Positions 1-7,600 of a DNA stretch of 64,000 bases are shown here, piece by piece. The position numbers were made by a program, and so were the translations under genes. The notes below the pieces were generated by a model, which was given only the letters and a program-made list of their open reading frames with translations, had not been told where the DNA came from and ran no database searches. The stretch's first letter is position 1; every line of letters begins with the position of its first letter. Source of the DNA: Pseudomonas paeninsulae (GTDB lineage: Bacteria > Pseudomonadota > Gammaproteobacteria > Pseudomonadales > Pseudomonadaceae); contig NZ_CP141799.1 of the NCBI RefSeq assembly GCF_035621475.1, forward strand, positions 3,336,501 through 3,400,500, in the 5' to 3' direction.

Positions 1-1344
1 GGTCAGAACCGGGTGCATGCCGTGGCGCAGCTTGTTGCCAAGTAGCCGGGTTTCCAGTTCACGCAGCGCCGGCGACATACTGACAAATCCCTGGCCGAAC
101 TCCTTGAACCGCTCCAGCTCTTCCGGGCTGAAGCCAGCGCGCTCTAGCCACGGCTTGAGGAAGCGCATGTTGTAGCGGTCGAAGTTAAGCAAGCGCACGT
201 CGTAACGGTCGAACAGTTCGCGCAAGTGAGCGGCGACAAACTCGTATTCAATGGCGCGGCCGGGGCAGGCCTGCAGGTAGCCATCGCGCGCCCACTGGTC
301 ATACGGCACCCGGTCGTTGCGCGACTTCTCGGCCAGCCCTTCCTCGGGCAGCCAGAAAGTCGAGTCGACGTCGCCGTCCTCGCTGACCATCACCAGCGCG
401 GTCAAGTCGCTGACCGCCGACAGGTCGAGGCCGCCGTACAGGGCTTTGCCTTCCAGCGCGTCAGGCGCTGCGCCGTTTTCCTGCCAGATCGAGCGACTGA
501 TAAACGGGCTGCGGGCCTCGACGCGCTGGTTCAAAATCAAGTTGCGAAATGCCGGCTCCCGGCTCGGCAGGCGCTTAGCGTCTGAGGCCTGGCGCAGCAC
601 TTCCTCTTTGTTCATGAAGTCTTCAAAGTGCGGGTTTGCAGCTTTGATGGCCTTTAGGCTGAACGGGTCAAGGTCGAGCGGCGCGCTGCACAGCTCGACC
701 TTGTTGCGTGGATCTGCTCCGGTCAGCGCGTCGTCAATCAGCAAGCTCAGCAGGTCAGCGTCAGTCGGCGCCTGGGTGCTGATGATGATCGAGAGCGGGT
801 TTTCCTGTGCAGCGCTGGCCGTCTCAAGCGCCTCAAACAACTGCGAGCGCGGACCAATGACTTGGCCTAATTCGTCGTGGATCACCAGGGCCGGCGACAG
901 GCCGAACTTGGTGGCGGCGTCAGCGCTGAGCGCCTTAAAGAAGGTGCCCAGCTCACCGCAGAGCAGCTCTTTTGCCGTGTCGCGGATGTTCACATACTGC
1001 GACAGGTCGGGGCTCATCCGCACCACCTTGGCGGCCAGCTCGAACAGGATGGCCGCCTGGTCGCGTGACTGCGCCGCGCTGTACAGCTGCGAGTTGGGTC
1101 GCGCCTCGGGGCCACACAAGTGAAGCAGCACGATAAAGGCGCTCAGTGCGGTCTTGGCGTTCTTGCGTGCCATCGACAGGATGAACGTGCGGGTAGGGCT
1201 GTCGTAGATCCGCTTGATCCAGCGCCGCTGGTGCTTGGTCAGCTTGACGCGCTGGCCGACCATCTTGCCTTCGGGTATGCAGCAGTGGTGCTCGATCCAT
1301 CGGGTGTTGCGCTCGCCTCGGCTTACTCGTTTTCGAGCTGCCAT
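1..1344 (-). CDS. Phage terminase large subunit (partial, 3' end outside window)
   Basis: DNA-packaging motor: an ATPase that drives DNA into the prohead plus a nuclease that cuts the concatemer. The first 448 codons are visible, starting at the ATG at 1342-1344. An adenine-binding/Walker A-like segment ILSMARKNAKTA lies near residue 55, a Walker B ALVIHDELGQ near residue 152, and a coupling motif IIISTQA near residue 183. The nuclease domain starts around YGGLDLSAVSDLTAL. This is the HK97-type large terminase pattern. The start overlaps the end of the small subunit gene by 22 bases, as usual for this pair. It is part of the late operon. Confidence 0.92.
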   Translation of the reverse strand, partial: MAARKRVSRGERNTRWIEHHCCIPEGKMVGQRVKLTKHQRRWIKRIYDSPTRTFILSMARKNAKTALSAFIVLLHLCGPEARPNSQLYSAAQSRDQAAILFELAAKVVRMSPDLSQYVNIRDTAKELLCGELGTFFKALSADAATKFGLSPALVIHDELGQVIGPRSQLFEALETASAAQENPLSIIISTQAPTDADLLSLLIDDALTGADPRNKVELCSAPLDLDPFSLKAIKAANPHFEDFMNKEEVLRQASDAKRLPSREPAFRNLILNQRVEARSPFISRSIWQENGAAPDALEGKALYGGLDLSAVSDLTALVMVSEDGDVDSTFWLPEEGLAEKSRNDRVPYDQWARDGYLQACPGRAIEYEFVAAHLRELFDRYDVRLLNFDRYNMRFLKPWLERAGFSPEELERFKEFGQGFVSMSPALRELETRLLGNKLRHGMHPVLT

Positions 1345-1757
1345 GGTTTACGCCCCTTACCGCCCTGGCTCGCTGTGCTAGCGCTCTTGGCGTTGTATAG
1401 ACTTTGCTGCGTCAGTCGCATGGAGCGCATCAGCGCGTTGATGGTTCGCGTCTCGCGCTCAAGCATGGCGCCGAGCTTGTCGAATCTTTTCAGCCCGTCA
1501 TCATCAGCCAGCCAGCCAGGGTCAAAAGCCTCAAGCTGCTGGGCGATCAGGTCGGCCTGGATCTTGTGCCGGCAATACTGAACCAGCATCGCGGCGTTCT
1601 CGGGGCCGAACCATTCGGCGGGCCTGGAGTTAACGACACAGACCCATTCGGCCTTTTGTGCCGCCGTCAATGTCGATGGCGGCGACAGCCTGGAGTCGAT
1701 TCCGACAGGCGTAGCAACGGCCAGCGAGGCGACAGATCTGCGTCCGCGCTCGGCCAT
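1323..1757 (-). CDS. Phage terminase small subunit
   Basis: A 144-residue protein immediately upstream of, and overlapping, the large terminase. The small subunit recognises the packaging site and hands DNA to the motor. The sequence has the P27/terminase_4-like look: a proline-rich N-terminus, a central AEWFGPENAAMLVQYCRH stretch and a C-terminal helical region ending in a basic tail. The call rests on position and this pattern; no catalytic motif is expected. Confidence 0.82.
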   Translation of the reverse strand: MAERGRRSVASLAVATPVGIDSRLSPPSTLTAAQKAEWVCVVNSRPAEWFGPENAAMLVQYCRHKIQADLIAQQLEAFDPGWLADDDGLKRFDKLGAMLERETRTINALMRSMRLTQQSLYNAKSASTASQGGKGRKPWQLENE

Positions 1758-1852
1758 GGCGTTTACCTAAATTGTTGCGATTAGTGAAAGATTGGCACCC
1801 CCCGTCGTTCGAGAAGTGGATTTCCTGGACTTTTGCCCTCCCCCTCCCCCTG

Positions 1853-2206
1853 TCAGCGCCAATGGTGGGCGCCGCTGAGTGGTACTCCTGATGCGTCGCA
1901 CCCGAACTCGCCGGACTTCTCCAGCCTCTGCTTGGTCGAGTCGTGACAGCGCTTACAGAGCGCCTGCCAGTTCTTCCGATCCCAGAACAGGCGCTGCGCT
2001 TCAGTGATACGCACAGGGTCGCCACTATCAATCGCGGCCTTGAGCTTGTGCGGGGTCTTGTGGTCAACGATGGCGTTGGGGCTATCAGGGCTGAGCCATG
2101 TGCTCACCCCACTGGCCAGGCACATCACGCAGCGGTAGTTGACCGTGAGGAACTGCACGCGCGCATTCTTCCAGCGCTGGCCGTATGGGCTTGACCGTGA
2201 GGTCAC
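1853..2206 (-). CDS. HNH endonuclease, terminase-associated
   Basis: A 117-residue HNH nuclease. It shows a CxxC knuckle (YRCVMCLASG), the catalytic stretch AIVDHKTPHK, and NWQALCKRCHDSTK with the second CxxC and final His. Such genes commonly precede terminase genes in HK97-like phages, where the HNH protein assists packaging. I chose the GTG at 2204-2206 because it overlaps the stop of the upstream small gene in a GTGA arrangement; an upstream ATG at 2293 would add a glycine-rich extension that only reads through the neighbour in another frame. Confidence 0.85.
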   Translation of the reverse strand: MTSRSSPYGQRWKNARVQFLTVNYRCVMCLASGVSTWLSPDSPNAIVDHKTPHKLKAAIDSGDPVRITEAQRLFWDRKNWQALCKRCHDSTKQRLEKSGEFGCDASGVPLSGAHHWR

Positions 2207-2367
2207 CCCGCCACCAGCGCCACTACCGCAGCCACCACCGCCCAGCTCAGCAATGAGCAGGCCAGCACGAATCGGCCGACTGCATGCATCCACAGGTCAG
2301 CAGTCCACGACCAGCGCCAGGCCAGATAGGCCAGGGCGAACAGGGTGCAGGGGATTAGCCAGCTCAT
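2203..2367 (-). CDS. Small membrane protein in lysis block
   Basis: A 54-residue ORF between the holin-like genes and the HNH gene. Its start overlaps the upstream stop (ATGA at 2364-2367) and its own stop overlaps the GTG of the HNH gene, so it fills the operon exactly. It has two hydrophobic stretches, one near the N-terminus around LFALAYLAW and one at the C-terminus (SWAVVAAVVALVAG), separated by a short polar part. No family recognised. Membrane location in a lysis cluster makes a lysis accessory role possible, but that is inference. Confidence 0.6.
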   Translation of the reverse strand: MSWLIPCTLFALAYLAWRWSWTADLWMHAVGRFVLACSLLSWAVVAAVVALVAG

Positions 2368-2591
2368 ACCTCACCTCGCAGGCTCTCTTGCTTGACGGTG
2401 CGTGCCACCGCTGCCGCAACACCGACCACGGTAGCCAGGGCAGCGAACACACCGCCCGGCATATGCGGTTGCCAGATCGGAATCAGTGCCTCGCATGCAG
2501 ACAGCGCAGCACTCAGCACAGCCAGGCGCACCGACCAGAGCCGATACCACTGCCTGGCCTCGGGGATCATCTTCACGGCGTCTTGCGCCAT
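2364..2591 (-). CDS. Small membrane protein, holin-like
   Basis: A 75-residue protein with a hydrophobic segment near residues 22-40 and another at GGVFAALATVVGVAAAVAR, between short charged ends. It resembles the short membrane proteins that sit beside holins in Pseudomonas siphophages. Its start lies inside the preceding holin gene and its stop overlaps the next small gene, giving translational coupling. A holin, antiholin or other lysis helper are all possible. Confidence 0.6.
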   Translation of the reverse strand: MAQDAVKMIPEARQWYRLWSVRLAVLSAALSACEALIPIWQPHMPGGVFAALATVVGVAAAVARTVKQESLRGEV

Positions 2592-2773
2592 GACTGCAGC
2601 CAGCCCCGGTACTTAGGCAGCAGCAGAACGATCTGCAGCACGGTGTACAGCGACACGATCATGTAGGAGACGGTCGACCAGTCGATCGCGCCAGTCGCAC
2701 CAGTGAGCGCAACGCCCACGGCTGGGGCAGCCTTGGCGGCTTCGACCAGCGTATCGTGGGCGGCCTGACTCAT
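2573..2773 (-). CDS. Putative holin
   Basis: A 66-residue protein and the first gene after the Q-dependent late promoter, which is the usual holin slot. It has an Ala/Gly-rich amphipathic N-terminus, a hydrophobic segment around YMIVSLYTVLQIVLLLP, and a basic C-terminus (KYRGWLQSWRKTP), as in class II/III holins. The second of two adjacent ATGs is chosen because a GGAG lies six bases before it. No endolysin gene is visible nearby; it may lie outside the window. Confidence 0.65.
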   Translation of the reverse strand: MSQAAHDTLVEAAKAAPAVGVALTGATGAIDWSTVSYMIVSLYTVLQIVLLLPKYRGWLQSWRKTP

Positions 2774-2920
2774 GCGCATCTCCAGCAGTTAGAACCGGCA
2801 CCGCACTGCACCACCATCCGCTCGGAGCAAAGAGGTGGGCGCGGGTGCCGATATTCAGGAATAAAAAAGGCCGGTGTGAGCGGCCAAGGAGCAGCCAGGG
2901 AGGCGGCGGAGTAGAAACGA

Positions 2921-2949
2921 AAAAGCCCCGGCGGTTAGGCTGGGGCTTT
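2921..2949 (-). terminator. Rho-independent terminator, tR'-like
   Basis: On the minus strand a GC-rich hairpin (AAAGCCCC ... GGGGCTTT) is followed by a T run. It lies only about 20-50 bases downstream of the predicted late promoter at 2978-3006, exactly where lambda-like phages place the terminator that Q overrides. Confidence 0.8.
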
Positions 2950-2977
2950 GAAGCGGTAAAACCGCAAGATGGGGATA

Positions 2978-3006
2978 AAGGTACAGCGCGTGTAATCCAC
3001 TGTCAA
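2978..3006 (-). promoter_or_regulatory. Late promoter, PR'-like
   Basis: On the minus strand there is a perfect TTGACA (3001-3006), a 17-base spacer and TACCTT as a weak -10 (2978-2983). It starts 27 bases after the stop codon of the Q-like gene and reads toward holin, HNH and terminase. A perfect inverted repeat ATATCCA-GCG-TGGATAT (3008-3024) abuts the -35 and could be a binding site for Q or another regulator. Confidence 0.7.
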
Positions 3007-3032
3007 TATATCCAGCGTGGATATTTGAACAG

Positions 3033-3416
3033 TTACGCCGCTTCCTCGTAATGGCACACCGCGGCGTCGATCCATGCCGACCCGATCATTACCAGCTCCT
3101 GAGCCCGTACATGGGTGATCGTCTTGCCGAGCTCCTTGGTCATTAGCAGGCCGAGGCGGCGGTAACTCATGCCCTGGTGGCGGTAGTAGTTCCACAGCGC
3201 TATGCCCGCGTCCTCATATCTAGTGTAAAGGCGACACACCTTGCCATCGATCAGCAGTGCCAGTTCGTCGGTAATGCATGGGTCTGGACTTCTTTCGACC
3301 TGCACGTTGTCGCGCATCAGTGCTCTAGTTGGCGAGACGTACCCCGGCACGCCAGCCTGTACGCGCAGCCAAATACCCCACTCTTGCAGCATGTACTCAG
3401 TGTCGAGCTGTTGCAT
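3033..3416 (-). CDS. Late gene antiterminator, Q family
   Basis: A 127-residue protein with the layout of phage antitermination protein Q: an N-terminal part with WGIWLRVQAGVPGYVSPTRA, a central region beginning ITDELALLIDG, and a C-terminal helix-turn-helix-like part in which YYRHQGMSYRRLG and a later AQELVMIGSAWIDAAV can be seen. Q loads on RNA polymerase at the late promoter and lets it read through terminators into lysis and structural genes. The promoter and terminator immediately downstream (2921-3006) fit this role. It is the last gene of the leftward early operon. Confidence 0.8.
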   Translation of the reverse strand: MQQLDTEYMLQEWGIWLRVQAGVPGYVSPTRALMRDNVQVERSPDPCITDELALLIDGKVCRLYTRYEDAGIALWNYYRHQGMSYRRLGLLMTKELGKTITHVRAQELVMIGSAWIDAAVCHYEEAA

Positions 3417-3437
3417 GGCCTTCCCTCCCCAGGTGAT

Positions 3438-4568
3438 TCAGATGCTGCTCAGCATGTTCGGACTGACGGTGTGCCGTGCGACTTCCCCGTGCTCGCCATG
3501 CAGGACAATGCATTTCATGTTCTGCCGCGCCCGATAGCCGCCGAACGCTGCATAGGCGTCTTTGGCGGTCAGGGTGTTGAAGCTCTCCACCGTGACCCCA
3601 GCGTATTCCTTGACGCTCTGGTGATGCACGTGGCCGAGATACCAGTAGCGGTGCTCGGTGCGCCCCCACGCCTGCGCTTGGTCGGCCGCCATTACGCCAG
3701 GCAGGCGCTCAGCCTTGCAGGTGTGCCCGTGGTGCGTGCCGATCAGCACCTTGCCGTGCTCGATGTAGTGGAAGGCGGCCGGCGACTTGTCGATCAGTAC
3801 GCGCGGCTCGTTTTCGTAGGTGTGCCGCAGGGCCACACTCATCCATAGCGCCCCGGTGTCGTCGTGATTGCCGACTACGTTGATCACCCGCACGGTCTTG
3901 TGCTTGCGCAGCGCCGAGGTGATGCACTGGCGCATCACCATCATGCCGACGTCGATCATCTTGGCGTAACGGCCATCCAGGTCCATGACGTGACCCGAGC
4001 GACTGGTCATGCCTTCCATGTTGTCGGCGTGCAGCCAGTCGCCGAGGTTGATGATCACCGCCTGGTCGGCAGCAGGAGCCAGTTCGACCAATGCCGCCAT
4101 CGCCCCGCACTGCACGCGCACCGCCTCGGTCATGTCCCAGCTCTCGCCCTGGGTTTCTTCGCCCCATGCGCGCATGCCGATGTGGGCGTCACCGATCGGG
4201 TAGACCGCCATGAGGTGCGGCAGGGTGATGTCCGGGCCGGCTGCCGGGCCAACTTGCGGCAGGGCCGCGGCCATCGCCCAGGCGGCCTGCTGGAACAACT
4301 CGCGCTGGCGTTCGTGGTCAATGCTCGACTTGACCCACTGCATGACCGGGGCGCCGTCCTTGTACAGCGTCGACGTACCCTTGAGGTGGAAGCCGTCCGG
4401 TACCGCATGCGACATATCGTGCTCAGGGCTCCAGCCCTGGCGGGCCAGTCGCGCCTTGTGCACATACAGGTTGCGCTCGTGCAGGCCGAGCATTTCGGCC
4501 GCCTCGGTCACCGTGCGCCCAATAAGGGCCTGCTTTATCGCTTCGTCATCGTGTTTGCGCGCAACCAT
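3438..4568 (-). CDS. HTH domain plus calcineurin-like phosphoesterase
   Basis: A 376-residue protein. Residues 1-50 form a helix-turn-helix (VTEAAEMLGLHERNLYVHKA), and from about residue 115 there is a metallophosphoesterase core with the binuclear metal motifs: PIGDAHIGM (DxH), INLGDWLHADN (GDxxHxD), VVGNHDDTG (GNHD), GTHHGH and YLGHVHHQ (GHxH). All metal ligands appear present, so the enzyme is probably active, but its substrate is unknown; related phage proteins are usually annotated only as phosphoesterases. The gene starts at the stop of the upstream gene with a one-base overlap, and is followed by Q. Confidence 0.85.
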   Translation of the reverse strand: MVARKHDDEAIKQALIGRTVTEAAEMLGLHERNLYVHKARLARQGWSPEHDMSHAVPDGFHLKGTSTLYKDGAPVMQWVKSSIDHERQRELFQQAAWAMAAALPQVGPAAGPDITLPHLMAVYPIGDAHIGMRAWGEETQGESWDMTEAVRVQCGAMAALVELAPAADQAVIINLGDWLHADNMEGMTSRSGHVMDLDGRYAKMIDVGMMVMRQCITSALRKHKTVRVINVVGNHDDTGALWMSVALRHTYENEPRVLIDKSPAAFHYIEHGKVLIGTHHGHTCKAERLPGVMAADQAQAWGRTEHRYWYLGHVHHQSVKEYAGVTVESFNTLTAKDAYAAFGGYRARQNMKCIVLHGEHGEVARHTVSPNMLSSI

Positions 4569-5014
4569 CAGGCGTTCCCCTCTGCTTTCGTGTCGATGGT
4601 GTAATGCTTGGGCGACTTGCCGGCGTGCATGTCCTTCAGGCGTGCCACGTGCGGCGTCAGCTCGGTGAGCAGCTTGCGGTATCCGCCGGGGTGCATGCGG
4701 TCGTCGGTGAGCTTGCCGGCCGCCTCGGCGTCGACAATGATGGCCAGGCAGGCCAGAGCATGAGCCAGGTGCGGCAGGCCGCTATCCGGGTCGGCGTTCT
4801 CCCCCTCGAACCAGGCATTCAGGTGGCGATTCGCGGCGTCGAAGTAGATAGAGGCACGCACCCCGACTGCCCTGAAGTTCGACCGCCCGTATTTCATCAT
4901 GCCGTCGAGCAGGCCCAGGCTGCCCAGCGCGGTCGCGGTCGCTGGCCAGAGGTGGATGGGCAATTTTCCGCTGCCTACGAGATCCTTCGGGTTGGATGGC
5001 TTCGTATCGGTCAT
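4568..5014 (-). CDS. dATP/dGTP diphosphohydrolase-like domain protein (DUF5664)
   Basis: A 148-residue protein with the DUF5664 pattern found in phages: NPKDLVGSGKLPIHLWP, then DGMMKYGRSNFRAVGVRAS, an aspartate-rich YFDAANRHLNAWFEGENADPDSG and LPHLAHALACLAI. The family is linked with hydrolysis of dATP/dGTP and so with phage nucleotide metabolism, but activity here is inferred. The start at 5012-5014 follows AAGGGGAA and overlaps the upstream stop (ATGA); longer reading upstream would run into the neighbouring gene. Confidence 0.75.
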   Translation of the reverse strand: MTDTKPSNPKDLVGSGKLPIHLWPATATALGSLGLLDGMMKYGRSNFRAVGVRASIYFDAANRHLNAWFEGENADPDSGLPHLAHALACLAIIVDAEAAGKLTDDRMHPGGYRKLLTELTPHVARLKDMHAGKSPKHYTIDTKAEGNA

Positions 5015-5304
5015 GCCTGTTCCCCTTTTCGATGAAATTTGCGGTCGTACCAGCGGTAGAAATACTGCGCAGCGGTGATCCCAAGTGACCCGCCAAGGCC
5101 GGAAATGACCAGGAACGGCGCGGTATCGATGCTCGCGTGGGCCACGGCCCATATGTAGGCGAACTGCGCCAAGGTGATCATCCAGCTGACCACGAAGCCC
5201 GGTGCGATCTTGTCGTCGCGCAGTAGCTTGCTGTTCAGTCCCAACAGGAATACCTGAGCAAATGCGGAAACGAAGACCATTACGGCCTGCAGTTCTGGCG
5301 TCAT
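5011..5304 (-). CDS. Phage membrane protein of unknown function
   Basis: A 97-residue protein with three likely membrane segments: VMVFVSAFAQVFLLGL, VVSWMITLAQFAYIWAVA and a third around PFLVISGLGGSLGITAA. It ends in a short basic cytoplasmic tail. It overlaps both neighbours by four bases (ATGA) and so belongs to the nin-like operon between NinG and the DUF5664 gene. I do not recognise the family. Confidence 0.65.
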   Translation of the reverse strand: MTPELQAVMVFVSAFAQVFLLGLNSKLLRDDKIAPGFVVSWMITLAQFAYIWAVAHASIDTAPFLVISGLGGSLGITAAQYFYRWYDRKFHRKGEQA

Positions 5305-5948
5305 GCCGTCACCTTCTTCAGCTCGCGCAGCTTGGCGCGGTACTCGGCCGTAATGGTCTTCAGCTCTTCGGTGGCGGGCTTGCGCGGCATGTGGTCAGCT
5401 TCCAGCGCCTCGACAGCCTCCAGGCCGATTCGCTCGATCAGACCTGCGCGGAAGCCGTTGGCCACTGACTCACCCTTGCGCGCGTACTTGGCTGAACCGC
5501 CGTTGCAGCCCTTGCATTGCAGCCAGATGTTTTGCTCGACCAGGCGCAGCTCGGGCCGTGCGCCCTTGCCGAGGAAGTGGCCGCCATCCCAGGCGCCGCC
5601 CGTTTTCCATCCCTGATCTGCTTGCACCTGGGCCTGGGTCTTGCCGCAGCTCATGCACCCACTGCCGATTGATAGCTCGTAAACCCTGCGATATGCCTGC
5701 ACTGCGCTGGTAGCCTCCCCCACATAATCGCCGTGGGTTTTCAGTGCCTCCTTGCGCGCCTTGACTTCACGCCGCTCGCGCTGCTCGATGGCAACGCGCG
5801 CCTTCTTCTGGTTTGCCGGCTGCTTGGCCTCGACTATGGCGCACCGCGGACCGCATACCGCCTGGCCGAGGCGTTGCGGGATGAACTTGCCGGCGCAGGC
5901 TGGGTTTTTGCAGGTCTTTGGCTTGGGTTGCTTGGTGGGGAGGCTCAT
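5301..5948 (-). CDS. ninG: NinG-like recombination protein
   Basis: A 215-residue homologue of lambda NinG (Rap), a structure-specific nuclease that acts on branched recombination intermediates. Visible features are an N-terminal zinc-like motif (CKNPACAGKFIPQRLGQAVC), a basic coiled segment, CMSCGKTQAQVQ with a CxxC, GGHFLGKGARPELR, and LQCKGCNGG with another CxxC ending the Zn/HNH-like core. The C-terminus is helical and charged. It sits in the nin position between replication genes and Q, as in lambda. Confidence 0.88.
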   Translation of the reverse strand: MSLPTKQPKPKTCKNPACAGKFIPQRLGQAVCGPRCAIVEAKQPANQKKARVAIEQRERREVKARKEALKTHGDYVGEATSAVQAYRRVYELSIGSGCMSCGKTQAQVQADQGWKTGGAWDGGHFLGKGARPELRLVEQNIWLQCKGCNGGSAKYARKGESVANGFRAGLIERIGLEAVEALEADHMPRKPATEELKTITAEYRAKLRELKKVTA

Positions 5949-6136
5949 GCCGCCACCCCCTGCAGATGCTTGTCACATGCCGCCTTTGCCGCCTTGCCGT
6001 CCTTGCCTGAGTACAGATAGCCGACGGCTTTCGGCGCCCGGGCCACGTAGATGTGCTCTTCGGCGTACTTGGATTTACTGATGATGTAGCCCTCGGGCGA
6101 CTCGATGCGGTACTGGCTCATCTGCTGCCAGATCAT
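5945..6136 (-). CDS. Small phage protein of unknown function
   Basis: A 63-residue ORF starting MIWQQMSQYRIESPEG. Both ends overlap neighbours in ATGA fashion, so it is almost certainly translated. The sequence alternates polar and aromatic residues (YIISKSKYAEEHIYVA) and ends in a helical KAAKAACDKHLQ. No motif or family recognised. Confidence 0.65.
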   Translation of the reverse strand: MIWQQMSQYRIESPEGYIISKSKYAEEHIYVARAPKAVGYLYSGKDGKAAKAACDKHLQGVAA

Positions 6137-6288
6137 TGTGCGGCCTCGCTTGTGTAGTGGCTGACACCGCAGCGGGCGCAGACATGCAGGGCCAGGCATT
6201 CGTCGCCCAGGCGCACGCGGGTTTTGGTCACTGGCTCCAGGCGGCAGCCGCGCAACAGGCAGATCAGGCCGTTGAAAAATCGCTTCAT
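6133..6288 (-). CDS. Small cysteine-containing phage protein
   Basis: A 51-residue ORF of the nin-like block with ATGA overlaps at both ends. It has a hydrophobic basic start (MKRFFNGLICLLRGC) and a C-terminal HVCARCGVSHY with a CxxC followed by His, suggesting a small zinc-binding knuckle. Function unknown. Confidence 0.6.
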   Translation of the reverse strand: MKRFFNGLICLLRGCRLEPVTKTRVRLGDECLALHVCARCGVSHYTSEAAQ

Positions 6289-6797
6289 GCCGCCTCCTTA
6301 AACGCTTCAAATTCGGCCATTTCGGTCAATCGCTCTTCGGTCAGTGACGGCCAGTCGGTCGCCACCAGGTACGCGCAGCACTGCCGCCAGAAGTCTTGAA
6401 AGACCTCCTCACCCATCGAGTCATAGCTGAGGCTTTTCGGGGTCTGGCGGGTCAGCTTGCCCAGCCCTGGAATATCGAACGCCTCCTGATCGCAGTACAC
6501 GCCCGACTCCAGTTGCAGCGCCTTGATCGCCTCATGCGACTGCTTGCCGCTGAATCGGTCGATGTTCTGCGTCAGCACCCGGCCCAGGCCATGCACCAGG
6601 CCGTTGAAGCGCGGGTTGCGCGGTTGCTTCAGTTCGGCGCGGATCTTCGCGTTGAGCTTGTAATCGCGCTCACGGAGCAGTGATCGATCGGCATCCGAGG
6701 CGGCGACGAAGGCGGCCACCTCTTTGCCGGTCGCGGGGTCGATCAGGCGGCGAAGCACCAGGTAGACCGGCATCGGCTTGGGTTTGCGCTCAGCCAT
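6285..6797 (-). CDS. Phage protein, DUF1367-like
   Basis: A 170-residue protein. The N-terminus MPVYLVLRRLIDPATGKEV followed by a segment rich in Asp/Arg and then LKQPRNPRFNGLVHGLGRVL resembles the DUF1367 family of nin-region phage proteins, whose function is unknown. The second half (YCDQEAFDIPGLGKLTRQTPKSLSYDSM) does not match anything I know. Starts eight bases inside the end of the upstream gene; its stop overlaps the next ATG. Confidence 0.6.
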   Translation of the reverse strand: MAERKPKPMPVYLVLRRLIDPATGKEVAAFVAASDADRSLLRERDYKLNAKIRAELKQPRNPRFNGLVHGLGRVLTQNIDRFSGKQSHEAIKALQLESGVYCDQEAFDIPGLGKLTRQTPKSLSYDSMGEEVFQDFWRQCCAYLVATDWPSLTEERLTEMAEFEAFKEAA

Positions 6798-7362
6798 TGG
6801 CCTGGCCCTCCTTGGTCATGGCGCCGTCAATACAGCGACGGAACCCTTCCAGTTCATCGGCGGGCGTTGGCTCTGCCATGTTTTCACGCTCAGCCATCAC
6901 GCTCGCGGTGTGGTCGTAGCGATCTAGCGACCCTGACATGAACCCATCAATGTCCTGCATCAGGAACGCCAGTCTTGGACCGTCCTTGCGCAGCGCCTCG
7001 CACTCGGCCCTGATCGTGTCGATGCTTTCTGCATCCAGTACGGCAGCCTCAAGCAGCAGGTCGCGCTGGGCGCGGAGTTGGTCAATTCGCGCCTTAAGCA
7101 CGTCAGCTCGGTGCTTTCCGAGGTCGCGAGGCTCTGCCGACGCCTGCACCCATTCGGTTTTGTCACTCCACTCGGTGTAGGCATTCTCAAACCGCCCAAG
7201 CCGCTCGTTCTCGGCGATCAGGGCCAGGATGGTCTTGCTGAAGCCTTCGTCGCCCAGGTACTCGCACAGCTCCCGGTCTGCCTCGGCCCACCCATTGATG
7301 CCGTCGTCTTCGTAGAGCTTGATTTCGTTCTCAAGCAACGCCTTCAGCTTCGAGTTATCCAC
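6790..7362 (-). CDS. Phage early protein with coiled coil
   Basis: A 190-residue acidic protein. The middle (residues 80-130: LKARIDQLRAQRDLLLEAAV then IDTIRAECEALR) is a predicted coiled coil, as in Ead/Ea22-like early phage proteins, but no enzymatic motif is visible. Overlaps both neighbours by eight bases, so it belongs to the same operon. Function unknown. Confidence 0.6.
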   Translation of the reverse strand: MDNSKLKALLENEIKLYEDDGINGWAEADRELCEYLGDEGFSKTILALIAENERLGRFENAYTEWSDKTEWVQASAEPRDLGKHRADVLKARIDQLRAQRDLLLEAAVLDAESIDTIRAECEALRKDGPRLAFLMQDIDGFMSGSLDRYDHTASVMAERENMAEPTPADELEGFRRCIDGAMTKEGQANG

Positions 7363-7600
7363 GGCGCGGCACCCCGCTCAGGCGTAACGCTGCCAACTCT
7401 GCGCACGGCACGCACAGCTGCACCCCTTTAACGGCCCGCTGGCGTGCCTCCGGGATTGATTCGTCACACTCCTGGCACTCGGTCAGGCTGGGGCGAGATT
7501 CGGCCTCACGCATCGCCTGGGCATGCTTGGCGACTATCGCGTCAGTCACGGCCTGGGTGTATTCGGTTGCGACGTCGAGGTTGTCGGATTGGTTATGCAT
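7355..7600 (-). CDS. DksA/TraR-type zinc finger protein
   Basis: An 81-residue protein with a C4 zinc finger of the TraR/DksA type: TECQECDESIPEARQRAV then QLCVPCAEL (CxxC-x17-CxxC). An N-terminal helix precedes it (ATEYTQAVTDAIVAKHAQA). Short members such as phage and plasmid TraR bind the secondary channel of RNA polymerase and mimic DksA with ppGpp. The start is set at the ATG at 7598-7600, which overlaps the stop of the P-like gene. Confidence 0.8.
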   Translation of the reverse strand: MHNQSDNLDVATEYTQAVTDAIVAKHAQAMREAESRPSLTECQECDESIPEARQRAVKGVQLCVPCAELAALRLSGVPRRG

